Source: Lunularia cruciata (Eukaryota; Streptophyta; Marchantiopsida; Lunulariales; Lunulariaceae). Taken from it: a stretch of 64,000 nucleotides of DNA. Under the pieces are notes generated by a model that was not told the DNA's origin, made no database searches, and saw only the letters and a program-made list of their open reading frames with translations. The position numbers and the translations under genes were made by a program. Below, in pieces: positions 21,001-33,309 of this stretch. Every line of letters starts with the position of its first letter. Position 1 is the first letter of the stretch. The stretch covers positions 52,120,552 to 52,184,551 of the forward strand of contig OX419756.1 of assembly GCA_948567375.1 (NCBI GenBank). The letters are read 5' to 3'.

Positions 21001-21989
21001 TAGTCCAATGGAAAAGATTGATTTAATCAACATAAACACTTACCAATATAATTATTAACAACCATGATAAAATGGAAAATACTTCTATTTTAACAACCAT
21101 GCTAATAATAGTTATTATGTGTTGTCTACATTATATAAGACAAACACACTCAATTGCACAAGTTGATTATGTGGAGATGCAGATTGATACAAACAAAATA
21201 TACTAACGCTTAATAAGACAAATCATATAGATTGTTTGAAACATTATTAGTTTTATTGGAGTTGAGAGCTATACATGCATAAGTTTGCATATCTTGGTGA
21301 TATGATCTTGAATCATTCTTGTGAAGTTTTAGTTGACTATGTGTATTGTGATAGTTTAAAACTATATATATCAAGAAAGATATGCAAAGGAAATCAAGTC
21401 TTCACTATATTGGTGAAAGGAAGATCAATTATAATTACTAATAGTATGAAGGAGTTTCTTAATTTAATATCAAGGTTGGACAAGGATATATAGCATCAAT
21501 AAATTCATAGTTGTATCTTTCTACTATGAGTCATTATATGATTACATTAGGCTTGAATGTCATTATACACTCAATGTCTTATGTTTAAGATATTTTGCAC
21601 CTTGCTAAAACTTCTACTTGTTACAAAACTTTGTGCAAAAGATAAATACTCAATGTAGCTACTACTAAACAAGCTATAGAGGAGGAGATATTATTAATAT
21701 TTAAGCTTTTGATCAAACTAACAACAAGAGTTGATCAAGTACATATGAAAGCATCAAATACAAAAGCGATGGATCATAGTGCTTGAAAGTTTCCAAATAT
21801 TTTCCCATGACTTACCTTAAGCTTTACCTTCTATTTAAGAATTGTTATTTGGAGTACCTTTATTCCAGAATTATACGCATATTAGTAAACCTATCTATCT
21901 TTTACACTAGATGAGGAGAACGTCGAATAATCTTAATTGAACTTATGGAGAGAGATTATATCAAATTAAATATCTTGTCTTATGAAGTA
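18071..21989. other. AT-rich intergenic sequence, no gene recognised
   Basis: Long AT-rich stretches without conserved coding sequence. The right part, from about 20400, may be the decayed gag-protease region of the gypsy relic that follows. One 72-codon frame at 21275-21493 (+) could be its protease-RT linker, but I see no diagnostic motif. Confidence 0.45.
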
Positions 21990-22730
21990 CTTTTAAATTT
22001 TTTTTCTAAAGAAAGATGGTAGTCTTTAATCTTCTAGTGGAAACCCACAGAGTGAGTAGGTAAATAAAAGAATACGTATCTCTTGCCTCAAAAATGATTT
22101 GTTTGATAAATTATTCACCAAGTTGGATTATCTTTGAATGGATTGTCCTTTCCTTTTTCATTACCAATTCTTCTATAATATTCATGGATAAGATGCGTGG
22201 GATACTCCATGAGATATAGGCTAGATATATTATGGTACTTTTGGAAGAATGAAATCTCCATATTCATAGCATCAAAGTGTTGTGAAAGTTACAAGCGAAA
22301 GTTCTTTAGAAAGATATCAAAATGTAAGTCTTAGAAGAGGATTTACCTTCTTATGAGGTCATAAAGTTTATATTCCAATTGAGGATATCAAAATTGGGGA
22401 GTGAAAATTCAAGGCTATTATGGATTAGCCAACTCCAAAGGATGCTTTTGATGTTCACTTCTTTAATAGATTGTCAAACTTCAATCAACAATTTATATAT
22501 TATTATGTTCTTATTTCAACATCACTCACCAATCTCTTACGGAAAGATTTCAAACTCACCATAGAAGGCTCTTTTCAACAACTTAAGGACTTGTTTTCAA
22601 CTTCTCCAACCTATAACAATATGCCTAAATCTCAAACAATATGATACTTAATTGTGATGCTTCTAATTTTGTTGGTAGACTAATGTTATACCAAGACTAG
22701 TAGGACATGTGTTCTACGGACACGCTGAAT
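21990..22730 (+). pseudogene. Ty3/gypsy relic: RT to RNase H
   Basis: Read across frames, this plus-strand stretch follows gypsy pol. KKDGSL and NDLFDKLFTKLDY (compare DDLFDQL..FSKLDL) come from RT. GYYGLANSKGCFDVHFFNRL and IYYYVLISTSLTNLLRKDF match the RT-RNase H connection. GSFQQLKDLFSTSP and MILNCDASNFVG mark the start of RNase H. At least four frame changes and several stops show it is an old dead copy. The integrase part is missing. Confidence 0.75.
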
Positions 22731-23988
22731 AATTCATTGTTCTAATGAAGATTATTTTCTTCAGTTTTTACTATTGTTTCACGTGATGCAATTAAATAAA
22801 AAGTACATCCATTGACACCTATTAATTGAGTAAACTAAGAATCTGAAGTATTCTAGCTCACAAAGTTTATTGGGTATATTTGTGTTTAATATTTAATAAA
22901 AATAATCTGCTTTGAGAGTTTCGTCCATTGAGAACTTTGTGATACATGAGAAATTTGTATGGTCATATGGAGCTTTTCTTATATAAGGGAACAGCATTTG
23001 TGCTCATGGAAATAATTTCAATTTATATAATGCACAGTGCAAAAATGAGACATAAGAGGTAAATAGAGCTAAACCACAAATAGTATCAGTCTCCAAAATC
23101 TAGCCTTCTGCTCTTGGTAAGTGTATAAACAAATCTTAAGTCTATGGTCTTCTTCCAGTACTACGAAATCCCCTCTAAGCTTGCTCTTCGTTTTACTTCT
23201 ACACTCGATGTTTTAGTACTATTTATCGAATATCATTTGACGGACAGTAATAGGAGAGAGGCCTTGTCTTTCGTTGTTTCCTATCTTGAGTCCTGTGCTT
23301 CGCTTTTTGAGTCATGAGTTATTTCCTGTCATCTTTGCTAACACACTTAAATATTTATATCTAAATTAAAATATCACTATCTCATTCCAACAGTGTTTAA
23401 TTTACATATGTAAATCTTATTCATCGGTGTTTTAGGTGACACCTTTCTTCTGAGACCTGGTCTCTCACCAAATCCTATCAAGATTATGAGATCGGGCAAA
23501 CTTTTCATATGGATTGAAAGAAAAAATTAGCCTTGCTCTAGAGCTATGTAAGGAGGAGCAGGATTACTCAACTCCAAAGTCATTTTGAATCCTATGAAAT
23601 ATCAGTATATCTGTAAACATAATAGAACAAAGTGGCTAAAATCTGGATATGTTTCTTGAACATGATGAACCCTCTATCGTATATTCTACTACGAAGATGA
23701 AACCAACATATAAAGCCATGTCATTATGACCTATCTAAGCGATAGGAATAAGTCTGGATACTGGACCATGTCCGGGTCTAATTTCTCTTGAAGGGACTTA
23801 TAACGTCAAAATAATATATTAGAACTTTATTGAAGTAACTTTAGCACTTCAATATTCAACTTCCGCATGTAGAGGCATCATTCTTCTTCATTTTGTATGT
23901 CTGCAAAATGGATCAAATAAGATGTCAGTTCATTATATAATGTCTAGGTTGTGAAATAATCTATTATTAAGGTAAGTGATTTACTCAC
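22731..23988. other. Intergenic, with a fragment of repeat R1 (copy c, 23047-23106)
   Basis: No gene is seen. About 60 bp at 23047-23106 (gacataagaggtaaatagagc and following) match the R1 repeat copy at 29808-29868. The rest is unassigned. Confidence 0.45.
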
Positions 23989-24171
23989 CTTGAAGATAAA
24001 ACGCTCCTTAAGGGGAAACATCACAAAATCTCCAAGTTTCCACTCCTTATGTTTGACAAAGGATTTCCATTCAGCACTAAATTCACTCATGTTGATCCGA
24101 AATCTGACAGAATAATTTTCCTTCTTCAGTTTTGAGCTTCTATCCAAGTATCTATAGCTGGAAACTGGTGC
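23989..24171 (-). pseudogene. Isolated exon encoding part of a plant B3 DNA-binding domain
   Basis: The minus strand encodes NYSVRFRINMSEFSAEWKSF, then HKEWKLGDFVMFPLKERFIF and Lys. This fits the C-terminal half of a B3 domain: W..F...H.L..GD...F.L.....FKV. A perfect donor GTGAGT follows at 23988-23983, right after FK, where B3 domains continue with Val. A CCAG acceptor is possible at its upstream end. No ATG or other exon of the gene was recognised nearby, so it is either one exon of a larger gene or a gene relic. B3 proteins are plant-specific transcription factors. Confidence 0.55.
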
Positions 24172-26069
24172 CTCTACATACCTCGGTCATGATCAGAAGT
24201 TGCGTTTATATCTCTCGACGTTTGTATCTCTCGGGGGGGAGGGTACTCGGAGCTTGTGAGCAAATGAAGATAAACTGTGAGAAGTAGACATATGTTCCTG
24301 CACACTTCGGGACTCATTTGTCAACTAACAGATGATCGGGGAGAGAGTGGAGTTAAAAGCCCCTTCTGTACATGTGTGTCAAAATGTCTTGGTGTATACA
24401 CTTCAAATTGTGTGATCTTCAATCTTGGCTACTATGACTACAAACGCCGATAGCAGAGAAAAGGGAGAAGAACTACCCTTCTTGGGTAGCCAATTGGGGA
24501 AGGTACGCAGTACTGTGCCTTGAGTTGTTCGAATTGATAAACTCCTGTATTATCCTATGCTTGCCGATCTTACAATATGGAAAAACCTTGAACTGGAAAG
24601 CAAAATACAATTGCATCACTGCGCTAAAAATGAGTATTTCCATAAATCATATGAAACACAAAAGCGCAAACCATGTTATCTGACCATCACCTCATTGTCG
24701 CACATTATTGTTTCAATGTAAACATCGTTGTGCATTAAAGTGCGCCTAATGCACCTTGTACAGGAACGGTCAAATCAGAAAACCACACGGCATCACCCTA
24801 CACGACACAATCAGCAAGATAATGGGAAAAACTACGGCAGGATTCTCAAAATGGGAGTCCCAATCCTGTTACCTGAGAACCATCCTCATGAACATTCCCC
24901 AAATCCTTTCAAATAACATTCTCGAGCGATGTACTACATGCACAGCTAACGTCGGAGAAAGCAACAGGCTTGTAAATGCCTTGACAAACAGCATGCTTGT
25001 TGTACCTAGCTGCTCCTGGCAGGTACCTGAGCAATGACTTACGGTGTCAAAGCCTGGGTGAGAGGCCATGGTCATTCCTCTTAGCGCTATGATCCAGTGA
25101 AGAAATAGAGGTGCCTGCGCCCATTCAGATCATGAGACGATACAGTTCGGGCCAAGAATATCGTCCAGACTATCACTACAACATAGTTTCTGAATATTTC
25201 TCATTGACGCTCTTAAGAGTAATCCACTACACAGGATAGAAAGCTTGTAAGTACATCCTACATACAACTATGACAAACTGAATGAGTCGACATGCGCACC
25301 GGGAAGCAAAAGGGCTATTACCTGGAATAAGCCTGAAATTGTCCAGAATGGACTTGGAACTCCAAACTCCAAACGCCTTTTAGTGAATATGCGGTACTGT
25401 TGAGCAATGGTTTTGCCTGAGTCGACCGAGGGTTTTAAAGGTGGCACTGTAAAGGGAACAAGAGTGTTAGGTTCCTAAAGCTTTGCAGATAAATCGTCTC
25501 TACTATTTGATGCAATCGCTCCATCAGTGCTGTTCATGAAAAGGAAATTTACAGCCTCAAGGTTTTAGATCGAATTTGGTGCGCATTTCAAACCAGACTA
25601 ACCAAATAAGTAAACAGAGAGATAATGTTCCGAACTATACAGCAAAGACATGGGAATGTTGTATCTCATAGAGGGACATGGAAGATGCAAATTGTGCAGA
25701 CTTCTTGATGTAAGTGATGGTAGGGATTGTAGATATTGTTCAGCGGAGCTTAAAATTCAATGTCATTGTCATATGAACTCGCATTACAAAAATTAACGCA
25801 CTGATGCATCTAGATGATCTATATAGATGATCTCTGTCTACAGAGATCTCAGGTATGTGCTTGAGACATCTATAACAGAGGTCATCTAGTGAAATAAAGA
25901 TTCGCGTAGCAGAAGTGATCCATAAGGTCTTCAAGAAAGCATTTGATCTGCTCGTCAACTACGTTGTAGGGTTCAAAGTAAAACGTCATAGAATTCACAA
26001 ACGACCTACTCAAAGGTAAAGGACTGAATCCTGCGGCAGCGGTTGAGGAGAACTGGTAAACGCACATAC
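24172..26069. other. No clear gene; possible further decayed AQR exons
   Basis: The stretch lies downstream of the AQR relic on its strand. Around 25900-25975 the minus strand reads VVDEQIKCFLEDLMDHFCYA, which could be a decayed copy of the next AQR segment, but the match is weak. Nothing else was recognised. Confidence 0.35.
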
Positions 26070-27229
26070 CTGCAGGAACTCTTGTATCAGCGTGGGGAGA
26101 AACCTCACTTCCAACTCTTGCTGAGGATCACGCACCCCACTACCAGCTTTCCTCGCTAGCTTTGCTTCTTTCCTCAACAAGTTCTTCCACGGAACTAAAA
26201 GTTTGTGGATGCGAGAAAAATTCCATCTGAAATTTGTGTCACAGACGCAGAATCAACATCTGCAGCTGTCTATATAGTAAACGAACTTACCATCAAATTG
26301 GGAAACATAAGTCGCACAATGCAACGATCTTACTTAGGAAAGGGCTACTCAGCCAGAAAACGCTGGCCTACTGAGATTAATTAATATACCTGGTCTTTGA
26401 AGGTAAAAACTCTTTGGCAAAACTCCGGAAAACCATCCTCCCTGTCAGGAAATAATCTCCAAGCCGACACGTTCTCCCGAAACTGCTCCACTCCCCATTA
26501 CCATCCTGGACGTATTAGCGAAAATTGAGGCTAATTTTGAGACATAATCTTCCCTTTCTTTTTGACAGCTATGATGGGATATATATGAGAACTAACGCCT
26601 GTCTCATAGGCCCGGGTTACGTTGAAATCAATCCTGTGAAAAGCAGTGTGACAATCGTGATTACTCAGTGACTGTGAGATTGCATTCAGCTCAGTTCCAC
26701 GAATGATTTGCTCCACTTTGAGGAGACAAAATATTTCTCAACCAAACCAGGAGACACTGTTGGAAACTCACCTTTTCGTTGACCATCAGGATTATAGACA
26801 TAACATACTCGAATGAAGCTGTAACCGGGTCAAAATAAATAATTTGCAACAGTGTTACAAGTGATTTTCTAGATATTGGAAAATAACTCCAGGACCATAA
26901 CTCGATGTAGCTCAATTGTCTTGTTCCCACACTGGTAAGAGTAAGTTCCGTTTCAACCATATATGTATACGTCAACCACCAGCTCCGCATTGAACAGCAG
27001 CTTCGACTTGTCACCTTTGGTAACCGACCAGTTGGCCTCTGCAACTTTCGTGATTTTATCACGCCGAATCTCATTAAGCGTAATTGCCTTGTCAGGCATC
27101 GGTCCAAGCTTCTGCTCTACAGATTTTCCTAAAGTCTCCGGCAAAGAAACCACCAGTGTAGTCGCATACTCGGCAACTTTGGCCTTCTCGAAAAGGTTTG
27201 ACGGAAAGGTTTGACGGAACCGCCGCCAT
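26070..27229 (-). pseudogene. AQR: Aquarius (intron-binding spliceosomal helicase) pseudogene, N-terminal exons only
   Basis: Three exons with kept splice sites encode the N-terminus of Aquarius, the RNA helicase of the intron-binding complex. Exon 1 (27229-26772) starts ATG (MAAVPSNL) and includes KAKVAEYATTL, DKAITLNEIRRDKITKVAEA, FQYLENHL and ASFEYVMSIILMVNEK. Exon 2 (26482-26390) encodes FRENVSAWRLFPDREDGFPE. Exon 3 (26226-26070) has MEFFSHPQ, then LVPWKNLLRKEAKLARKAG and FLPTLIQEFLQ. Donors GTGAGT and GTATAT and an acceptor at gagCAG are visible. Breaks include a 13-bp tandem duplication just after the start, frameshifts before ETELTL, around FQYLENHL and in exon 3, and a stop after ENHL. 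Aquarius is about 1500 residues; only the first 250 or so are present. Introns are retained, so this is a duplicated gene fragment and not a processed copy. Confidence 0.85.
27192..27217. repeat. 13-bp tandem duplication breaking the AQR relic
   Basis: Two exact adjacent copies of aaaggtttgacgg (27192-27204 and 27205-27217) lie 10 bp inside the start codon of the AQR relic. The 13-bp length shifts the frame. The frame before the duplication (MAAVPSNL) and the frame after it (FEKAKVAEYA) would join directly with a single copy. Confidence 0.9.
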
Positions 27230-27894
27230 TTCGACTTCCCTCTCCTTCAATCTCCAACGATCTACCAAAGTCCACACCAGCACATACACCCTGTCTTCGA
27301 ACCTCCCGCTGCGCGACAAACAACGGAAGCAGCTTCCTTCCTGCTCCGATCGGTCGCACCGGAATAAATCGTCAAAATTGCGCCACATCTGCCACAGCAA
27401 TCAGTGTCCTAAAAGCTCGAGCCAATACTTTATCGACCTCACCCAACAACACTCGAGCATCGCCTTGCGCGGAGCTCTCTCTCTCTTTCATGTCAAAATT
27501 GCTCGATGATCCGCCATCACGCCAAGCCCTGACTAAACCCGCCCGTATACATTCTCTAGGGCTGGGCTCTATTCCCGTCGCCAGATTTTTCACTAATTTT
27601 TGCCGCAAAGGGTGGGGTTTAGCCCTGCCCGTAACACTTGAATCCGTGAAACGCACGTCCGTATGCTCTGCCGAAAACCCTGCCATAACACCTGAATTCG
27701 ATTGCCGCTAAGGGTAGCCAAACGTCAAACGCCGGAATCGTAATCTGTTATGGTAGAGGAGATTTTGTAAACGGCTTACACTTATTGCTTTTGCCTCAAG
27801 GAGGTTAAATCTGCCAAGAGAAACTATCTTGGAATTTTTATATACACTCTAGCACCACTTATGGATCTCTTAGCAAAGGATTTCAAGTTATAAT
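27230..27894. other. Upstream region of the AQR relic
   Basis: GC-richer sequence 5' of the AQR start on the minus strand, including a cluster of open frames on both strands (27372-27711) with no recognised product. Probably former 5' UTR or promoter. A gagagagag run (27478-27486) resembles the GA repeats common in plant core promoters. Confidence 0.4.
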
Positions 27895-29130
27895 AGAGTG
27901 ACATGGAGAAGGTTGCCTTGCAACAACTAAAGAACCAGATGTCACCTCATCCTATCATAAAAGTATATGATCCCCAAGTTACCTTATATAGTTAATTTTG
28001 ATGTTCCTGACTTTACTATAGAGTATGTTATAACAAGGTCCCAGGAATGGTTTACACCCCATTATCTTCTCATCAAGGAAGTTGATTCCCACCAAAACAA
28101 ACTTATTTTCTCATAAGCATAAAAACATCAATGAAAAACACCATGCAATTTTTTGCAGACATAACCTTTTAATGTGGACAAGCCTCTTATCACATGTATA
28201 AATCATAAGCCATTGGCATTGAAAATTCAATCAAAATACATGCAGAGTAAGAATCATGATTTGAGGAGCAACTCCCAATATATAGATACAAAATTGGAAC
28301 AAAAACGTGGTAAATTTCAACATTGTTCAAGATGCTATCTTAAATCAACCAAATTACATACAATTTTCAAATGTTGCAATTGTATCCAAAATTTGAATGA
28401 TCAAATTAGAGGAGTTAGATTACTCACAAGGAGACACTACTTCAAACTTTTTGGAGCCCAAACTACAACTATTGATAATATGCCACTTTGTTTCAGTCAA
28501 GAATAGATGTTTAAACAAGGAAAATCAAGTATATGTTTGGCATGAAGCTACTCGATGTTTGCAATATTATGGAAGTACTTGATCTTAGAGTAGATAAGAT
28601 AAGTCTACTCATCTCTTTCAACATGCATTATTGTGTTTTACCACCATGATGAATGCTATGTTCATGTGTTTGCTTTTCTTGTGAAATCTACAAAAAGAAT
28701 AAAGCCTAAAGTTGAATAAAGTGTGTTCCTCCCACCATTGCAAATCCCTACCTCACTTTATGAGCAACAAGGCTTTAATTTGAAACAAAGTGGCATCCAA
28801 CCAATCAAATGCACATCCCAATCTCATGTCAGTTGTATGTAAACATGTGTCTCATCGCATCGCTTCATACTTACTTAATGATACAAATTATTGTTATGTT
28901 TGTGGATAGATAGAGTAAGAATATCTAGTTAACTTGTATTATCAATATAATGGATATCCCTCTGTTAATGAAGCTCTAGTATATTCTTATGATGGTTTCT
29001 TGAGTGTATCCATTGATGACCCACTTCATTCAAAAGCAGTGGTAAGCATTGTTCATAATTCTATACACCAAATTGCCCAAATTACCACCCTCAAATAGAC
29101 GGTCAAATCAGATGTACCGAGATACTCTCT
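27895..29130 (+). pseudogene. Ty3/gypsy relic: RNase H and integrase
   Basis: Plus-strand pol remnants in several frames. LQQLKNQMSPHPIIKVYDPQ marks the RT-RNase H junction. LITCINHKPLALKIQSKYMQ and KLEQKRGKFQH match the RNase H tail (compare TDHKPL and YKKGK). SVFLPPLQIPTSLYEQ and CLWIDRV match the integrase core near its first catalytic region. NYHPQIDGQI near 29085-29115 matches the YHPQTDGQTE box. No zinc finger, gag or LTR was recognised. It is a different relic from that at 21990, since the two RNase H starts differ. Confidence 0.72.
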
Positions 29131-31560
29131 TTCTAGATGTAGAATTTACCGATAATAATTCCGAATAATTCCGAATAAGCGAATATCAGATTCTTTGTAT
29201 CTTTCTTTTGAAACTAACTTTTTTCTCATACATTCGTTGTGTTTTTTAGAAATATTACATACTCAAATATCAAAATATCTGGTAATAATAACCATTTTAG
29301 AGAGTTTATAATGGTAAATGAAATCCTTGTGAATATTACTGAATAATCAATCTATTGTGCAATCGTTGATAGAAGATTGATCAATGGACGATATGTATAC
29401 TCTTTCTATAAGCTAAAAAGTACATCTTTAGGATAATTCAAGTAATGAGGATTTTAATTATTTGTACGTATAGTGTTCTCTATCGTACTTTTCTAATCCA
29501 AGCAGATTGCATGTCAATCAACAACAAACAATAAACAATAAATCTACTACGAAAATGTCTTAGGTCCGCGTGATTCGAGCAGAGAGACACAGATTTATGG
29601 GCCACTATACCACCGGATGGAAGCATTACCGCACTTGTTTGATATCTCAACATGACTATTTTCTCAATATACATAACGACAGGGAACAAATTTGGCACAC
29701 ATGGTCATAATATGCAGACTAATAACCCAGAATATCATAGCTTTTCCCTAGAGAAGGCGACCGCGTAAGATGGGAAGACCCCATCGAACCCTACCCTACA
29801 CTGATAAAACATAAGAGGTATAATGGGGCTAAACCCGGTAGTATTCGGTATGAAAAATCTGTTTTTATTGCATCTTGGATATTTAGCTATGCAAATCGTA
29901 CTGTCTATATTCTATTGGAACATCACCTCGTGTGAAGTGTAATTGTTCTCATGGCTTTCTTAAATTTTATAATTCATTACAGGGAAGTATGAAGTCCTAA
30001 AAGATGCCTTGTGAGCCAAAGGAGTGACATGTATGTTATGCCTTGTGTATCCCGTATTTAAATGAGTTTTATGAATGTATGATCTGATATAAGCATTACA
30101 AGATATGCACTAAAATATAGATCATCATTAAAAAAATATATCCATTTCATAAAATATAATAGATGCGTTTAGTCCTTACATTACTCTCATGCGACTAATC
30201 CGTAATCCCATAGAGTATTCCCAGAATTTGTTTGAACAACCTACTTGCGTGTAAAGTGCATGTAAAGAGACATATGGAAACCTGGGCAAGCAATGTTTAT
30301 GGGGGAGATTCACATAGCCTCTTTATTTTATTCTAGAAAAACTCTAATCAATTTCTAAGTTTGTGGACCACTATCTTACGATCGGGACTCTCTCGATTGT
30401 TGCACTTTTTCAGTGGACACAATCTTTTGCACCCACATTCCCTGGAAAAAGTTCCTAAATTTGTGATCAAGATGTGGATATTTTATCTTGACGATTTTGG
30501 TCCGGCCCAACTGAGAACGTGGTTGTTATTATGTCCTTCTCTTTGGAAGTCTTGATATAAAAATACCAAACAATACAACAGCACCACATCTCTTTTTATC
30601 GTAGTCAGTATTCATGACGTCCCAATAATTGGGAGGAGCACGATAGAGAATATACTTTATATCCTGAGTCCTTGATCTTGTTCTTTATTCTTTATTTCGT
30701 TCGAGAAAGCAAGAAGTTACAGCAGAAATTAACCAAGGGAGAAAGTATCTTCATTTTTGAACTCGCTTTTCCAAGTACGAAGGTTATGGTACTAGACATT
30801 TGGATATATATATATTTATTTATTTCTATGGAGTTGACAGCAAAATGGTTTATTCACCAATAGAATAATTCCCATATGTGTTCCCGTCTCGATTCATCGA
30901 TATCTAGAGATATTCATATTAGAATTAAGCGTCCTAAGAAGTCAGTACTTGCTATTATTGTCATGTTGATTATACTTTAATAATTTATTCATAATCATAA
31001 AATATTATTAGTTAAAATATATAATTTTCAAAAGCAAAATCTGAAATTTATGAAGATTATCAGTGTTTGAAACTTCTGAACGCAGATTTTAATTCAGTTT
31101 TGAATGAAAAGTTAAACTTTCGCTCACAGAAGGGGGGAAAAAAAAAGATGTACTTTTTTCCCCACTGCAATTCAACTCTCTTACCCTCCAAATCTTACCA
31201 ACTAGGTAAATATTGTGGTTCCTCCAAGTATAGTATATTCTGACATAGTCAGAATCAAAGTCAAGACTTGACTCTGGTTCTGACTGCGATGCTGGATTCC
31301 ATTCCGTCGAGGTCGGTAAGTCCTGGAGCTGACGTGTAGTCGTGCCAACAGCATCGACGACCTTCCTTCTCACCTTGTACACGATCAAACTGAAAAGAAG
31401 AAAAGAAGAGAGAGGCCCTCTGAAGCGAACGGCTGGGTTTGACTGAGCATGGAATCCAAGTTTGGAGCACAACCTTCTTCAATTAAAGTCTGACAAACCC
31501 ATCCCGCAATAAAACTAAGCGCATGGTAAGAGTATGACTGACATGAGTTTGTAGCTGTTT
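29131..31560. other. Intergenic, no gene recognised
   Basis: Apart from the R1 repeat (29752-29940), I see only short open frames without recognisable products. The right end (31130-31560) is presumably the upstream region of the BTB gene and contains A-rich and T-rich runs. Confidence 0.45.
29752..29940. repeat. Dispersed repeat R1, copy b
   Basis: It matches 14790-14995 over its length. Both copies share ggaagaccccatc, a gctatgcaa segment, and end in a similar catcacctNgtg. A piece also matches 23047-23106. No long flanking duplication was found for this copy. Confidence 0.6.
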
Positions 31561-31866
31561 GTGCCTTCTTCTTCTGGAGGTTTCTGTGACGACGCCATAG
31601 CCTCACTGGGTCGATCGTTCCATACTTTATGTCTGACCTCTCCAAGTTTTTTAAGTGGCTATTTTTTTGACTGGAACAGTAAGTGGGCTCTGTTCTCTTT
31701 CTCTTTGCTTGGTATTTTGCCAACCGAAGAGTCTTGGATCGAAAACGTATATGAACGGGAACTGCCCACTGTGTTGCTCAGACTGAAAATTGGCGATCAA
31801 TCTGCTCTCGATCTGAAATTCGGAGAGGCTGAGCGTCCTTACACCCCAGGAAGGGGATCGGCAAGT

Positions 31867-33309
31867 ATGGCTCCGGCTGGGGGCCCTGGGATCTCAGGGC
31901 CGCTGGTCCGATTGGGGTCTCAACCCACGACGACGGAAGGGAGCAGAAAGGTAAAGATAAATGTTGGTGGACGGGTGTTCGAGACGTCTCTCGCGACGAT
32001 CACTCTCGCGGGAAAGGGATCCAATCTCTTGAAGAGGGTCACTGGATGCCCCGAGAACTCCGAGGTTTTCTACGACAGGGATCCCGAGGCGTTTGCGGCG
32101 CTTCTGAATGTCTTACGATATGGGGAGATCGATAGTATGCTCGAGCAGACTTTCCAGGATAAGCTGATCAGAGAAGCGACTTACTACGGCATGTTGGATC
32201 AGCTCAAATTGTCTCTCTCTCCCGAGACTTTAGACGGCGTGGATGTGGAGAAAATTAGGCCGGTCATAGCCAACGGGTTGGATTACCCTTCTGCGCTTGC
32301 TGCTGGGGCCGATGGGTCTCTGTGGGTCGGTCATGGGGGAAAGATTACAGTTTTTGACTGGGCTCATCGAAAGGGGAGAACAACGGTGACGGAGCTCAGT
32401 ACCGTCAAGTCGCTGCATAGGATTTCCGAATCTCATGCAGTGATAGGGGCCGATGATTTTCCTGGGATGCATATATACGATGCTATAAAGGGAGTTCATA
32501 CCAGGAGTTTGACATGGGTGGATAACGAGGATCCGAGAGTGTATAACCCTGGAGTAAGGGCGATTACATCGAATGAGAATCTAATTTTTGCGAGTTTTGA
32601 AAGTGGGCAGAAGCTCGATAATACCATACTGATTGTGGATAAGGAGAAGTATGATATACAGAGGGAACTAGCCAGGCAGAACGGAGGGACCGGTCACTCT
32701 AAGGCTGCTACGAGTCTTCAGTGGCTTCCTGGGAAGAACCTACTTGTGGTCGGAGCCTCGCATGGTGGAGCGTTTGGGTACAGTGGGTATATCAGGTTGT
32801 GGGATATTAGGTCGAACCAGACTGTTTGGGATTGGGAAGAGCCTCATTATAAAAATCCTCGGGTGGAGCAGCGGGATGTCTTTGCAGATATTACAGCGAA
32901 TGAGGAACTTTCTGGGCTTTTTAAGGTGAGTATCAATTCTGGAGCCATAGCCATGGCTGATCTGCGTCACCTCGATGCAACAGATCCCTGGCTGACTTTG
33001 ACAGAGACCAACCCAGAACTTGAAACTACACCCGGTGGTGTGGATAACAAGTTGTTGACTTATCACAAACAGCTGTATGTGAGTCGTGGAGGTAGTTTAG
33101 AAGTTTGGTCGGAGGTGCCCTTGGCTGATGCCTTCAAAGATATCAGTGAAAAGGAGTACTGGGAAACGTCATTCCGAAGAAATTATGTAGATCATAGGCG
33201 GCATGTAACTGATCCAATCACTCAGCTTGCTGTTGGAGGGGACAGAATTTTTGTGGCGAGAAAAGAGCATCAAGCAATAGAAGTTTGGGAAACAAGGCGT
33301 TCTTATTAG
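31867..33309 (+). CDS. BTB/POZ (T1-type) protein with WD40/YVTN-like repeats
   Basis: A single-exon frame of 480 residues. Residues 28-115 form a KCTD-type T1/BTB domain (VKINVGGRVFETSLATI, YDRDPEAFAALLNVLRYGEI). The rest, from about residue 140, is a beta-propeller-like region with repeats such as GSLWVGHGGKITVFD, GYIRLWDIRSNQTVWDW and GDRIFVARKEHQAIEVWE. This layout matches the plant family of BTB proteins with WD40/YVTN repeats (Arabidopsis At5g41330-like, about 460 residues). Such BTB proteins are thought to act as substrate adaptors of CUL3 ubiquitin ligases. The start is the first ATG in frame. The frame stays open about 100 codons further up but has no ATG there, so that part is more likely 5' UTR. 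The frame is intact, GC-richer than its surroundings, and looks like a functional gene. Confidence 0.9.
   Translation: MAPAGGPGISGPLVRLGSQPTTTEGSRKVKINVGGRVFETSLATITLAGKGSNLLKRVTGCPENSEVFYDRDPEAFAALLNVLRYGEIDSMLEQTFQDKLIREATYYGMLDQLKLSLSPETLDGVDVEKIRPVIANGLDYPSALAAGADGSLWVGHGGKITVFDWAHRKGRTTVTELSTVKSLHRISESHAVIGADDFPGMHIYDAIKGVHTRSLTWVDNEDPRVYNPGVRAITSNENLIFASFESGQKLDNTILIVDKEKYDIQRELARQNGGTGHSKAATSLQWLPGKNLLVVGASHGGAFGYSGYIRLWDIRSNQTVWDWEEPHYKNPRVEQRDVFADITANEELSGLFKVSINSGAIAMADLRHLDATDPWLTLTETNPELETTPGGVDNKLLTYHKQLYVSRGGSLEVWSEVPLADAFKDISEKEYWETSFRRNYVDHRRHVTDPITQLAVGGDRIFVARKEHQAIEVWETRRSY

Noticed and set aside
27372-27711. Overlapping open frames of 100-160 codons on both strands upstream of the AQR relic
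   Set aside because: They overlap on opposite strands in GC-rich sequence and none resembles a known protein; more likely former 5' sequence.
31561-31866. N-terminal extension of the BTB protein by about 100 codons
   Set aside because: The frame is open but contains no ATG until 31867; an upstream start would need GTG. The family's usual N-terminus also begins close to the T1 domain.
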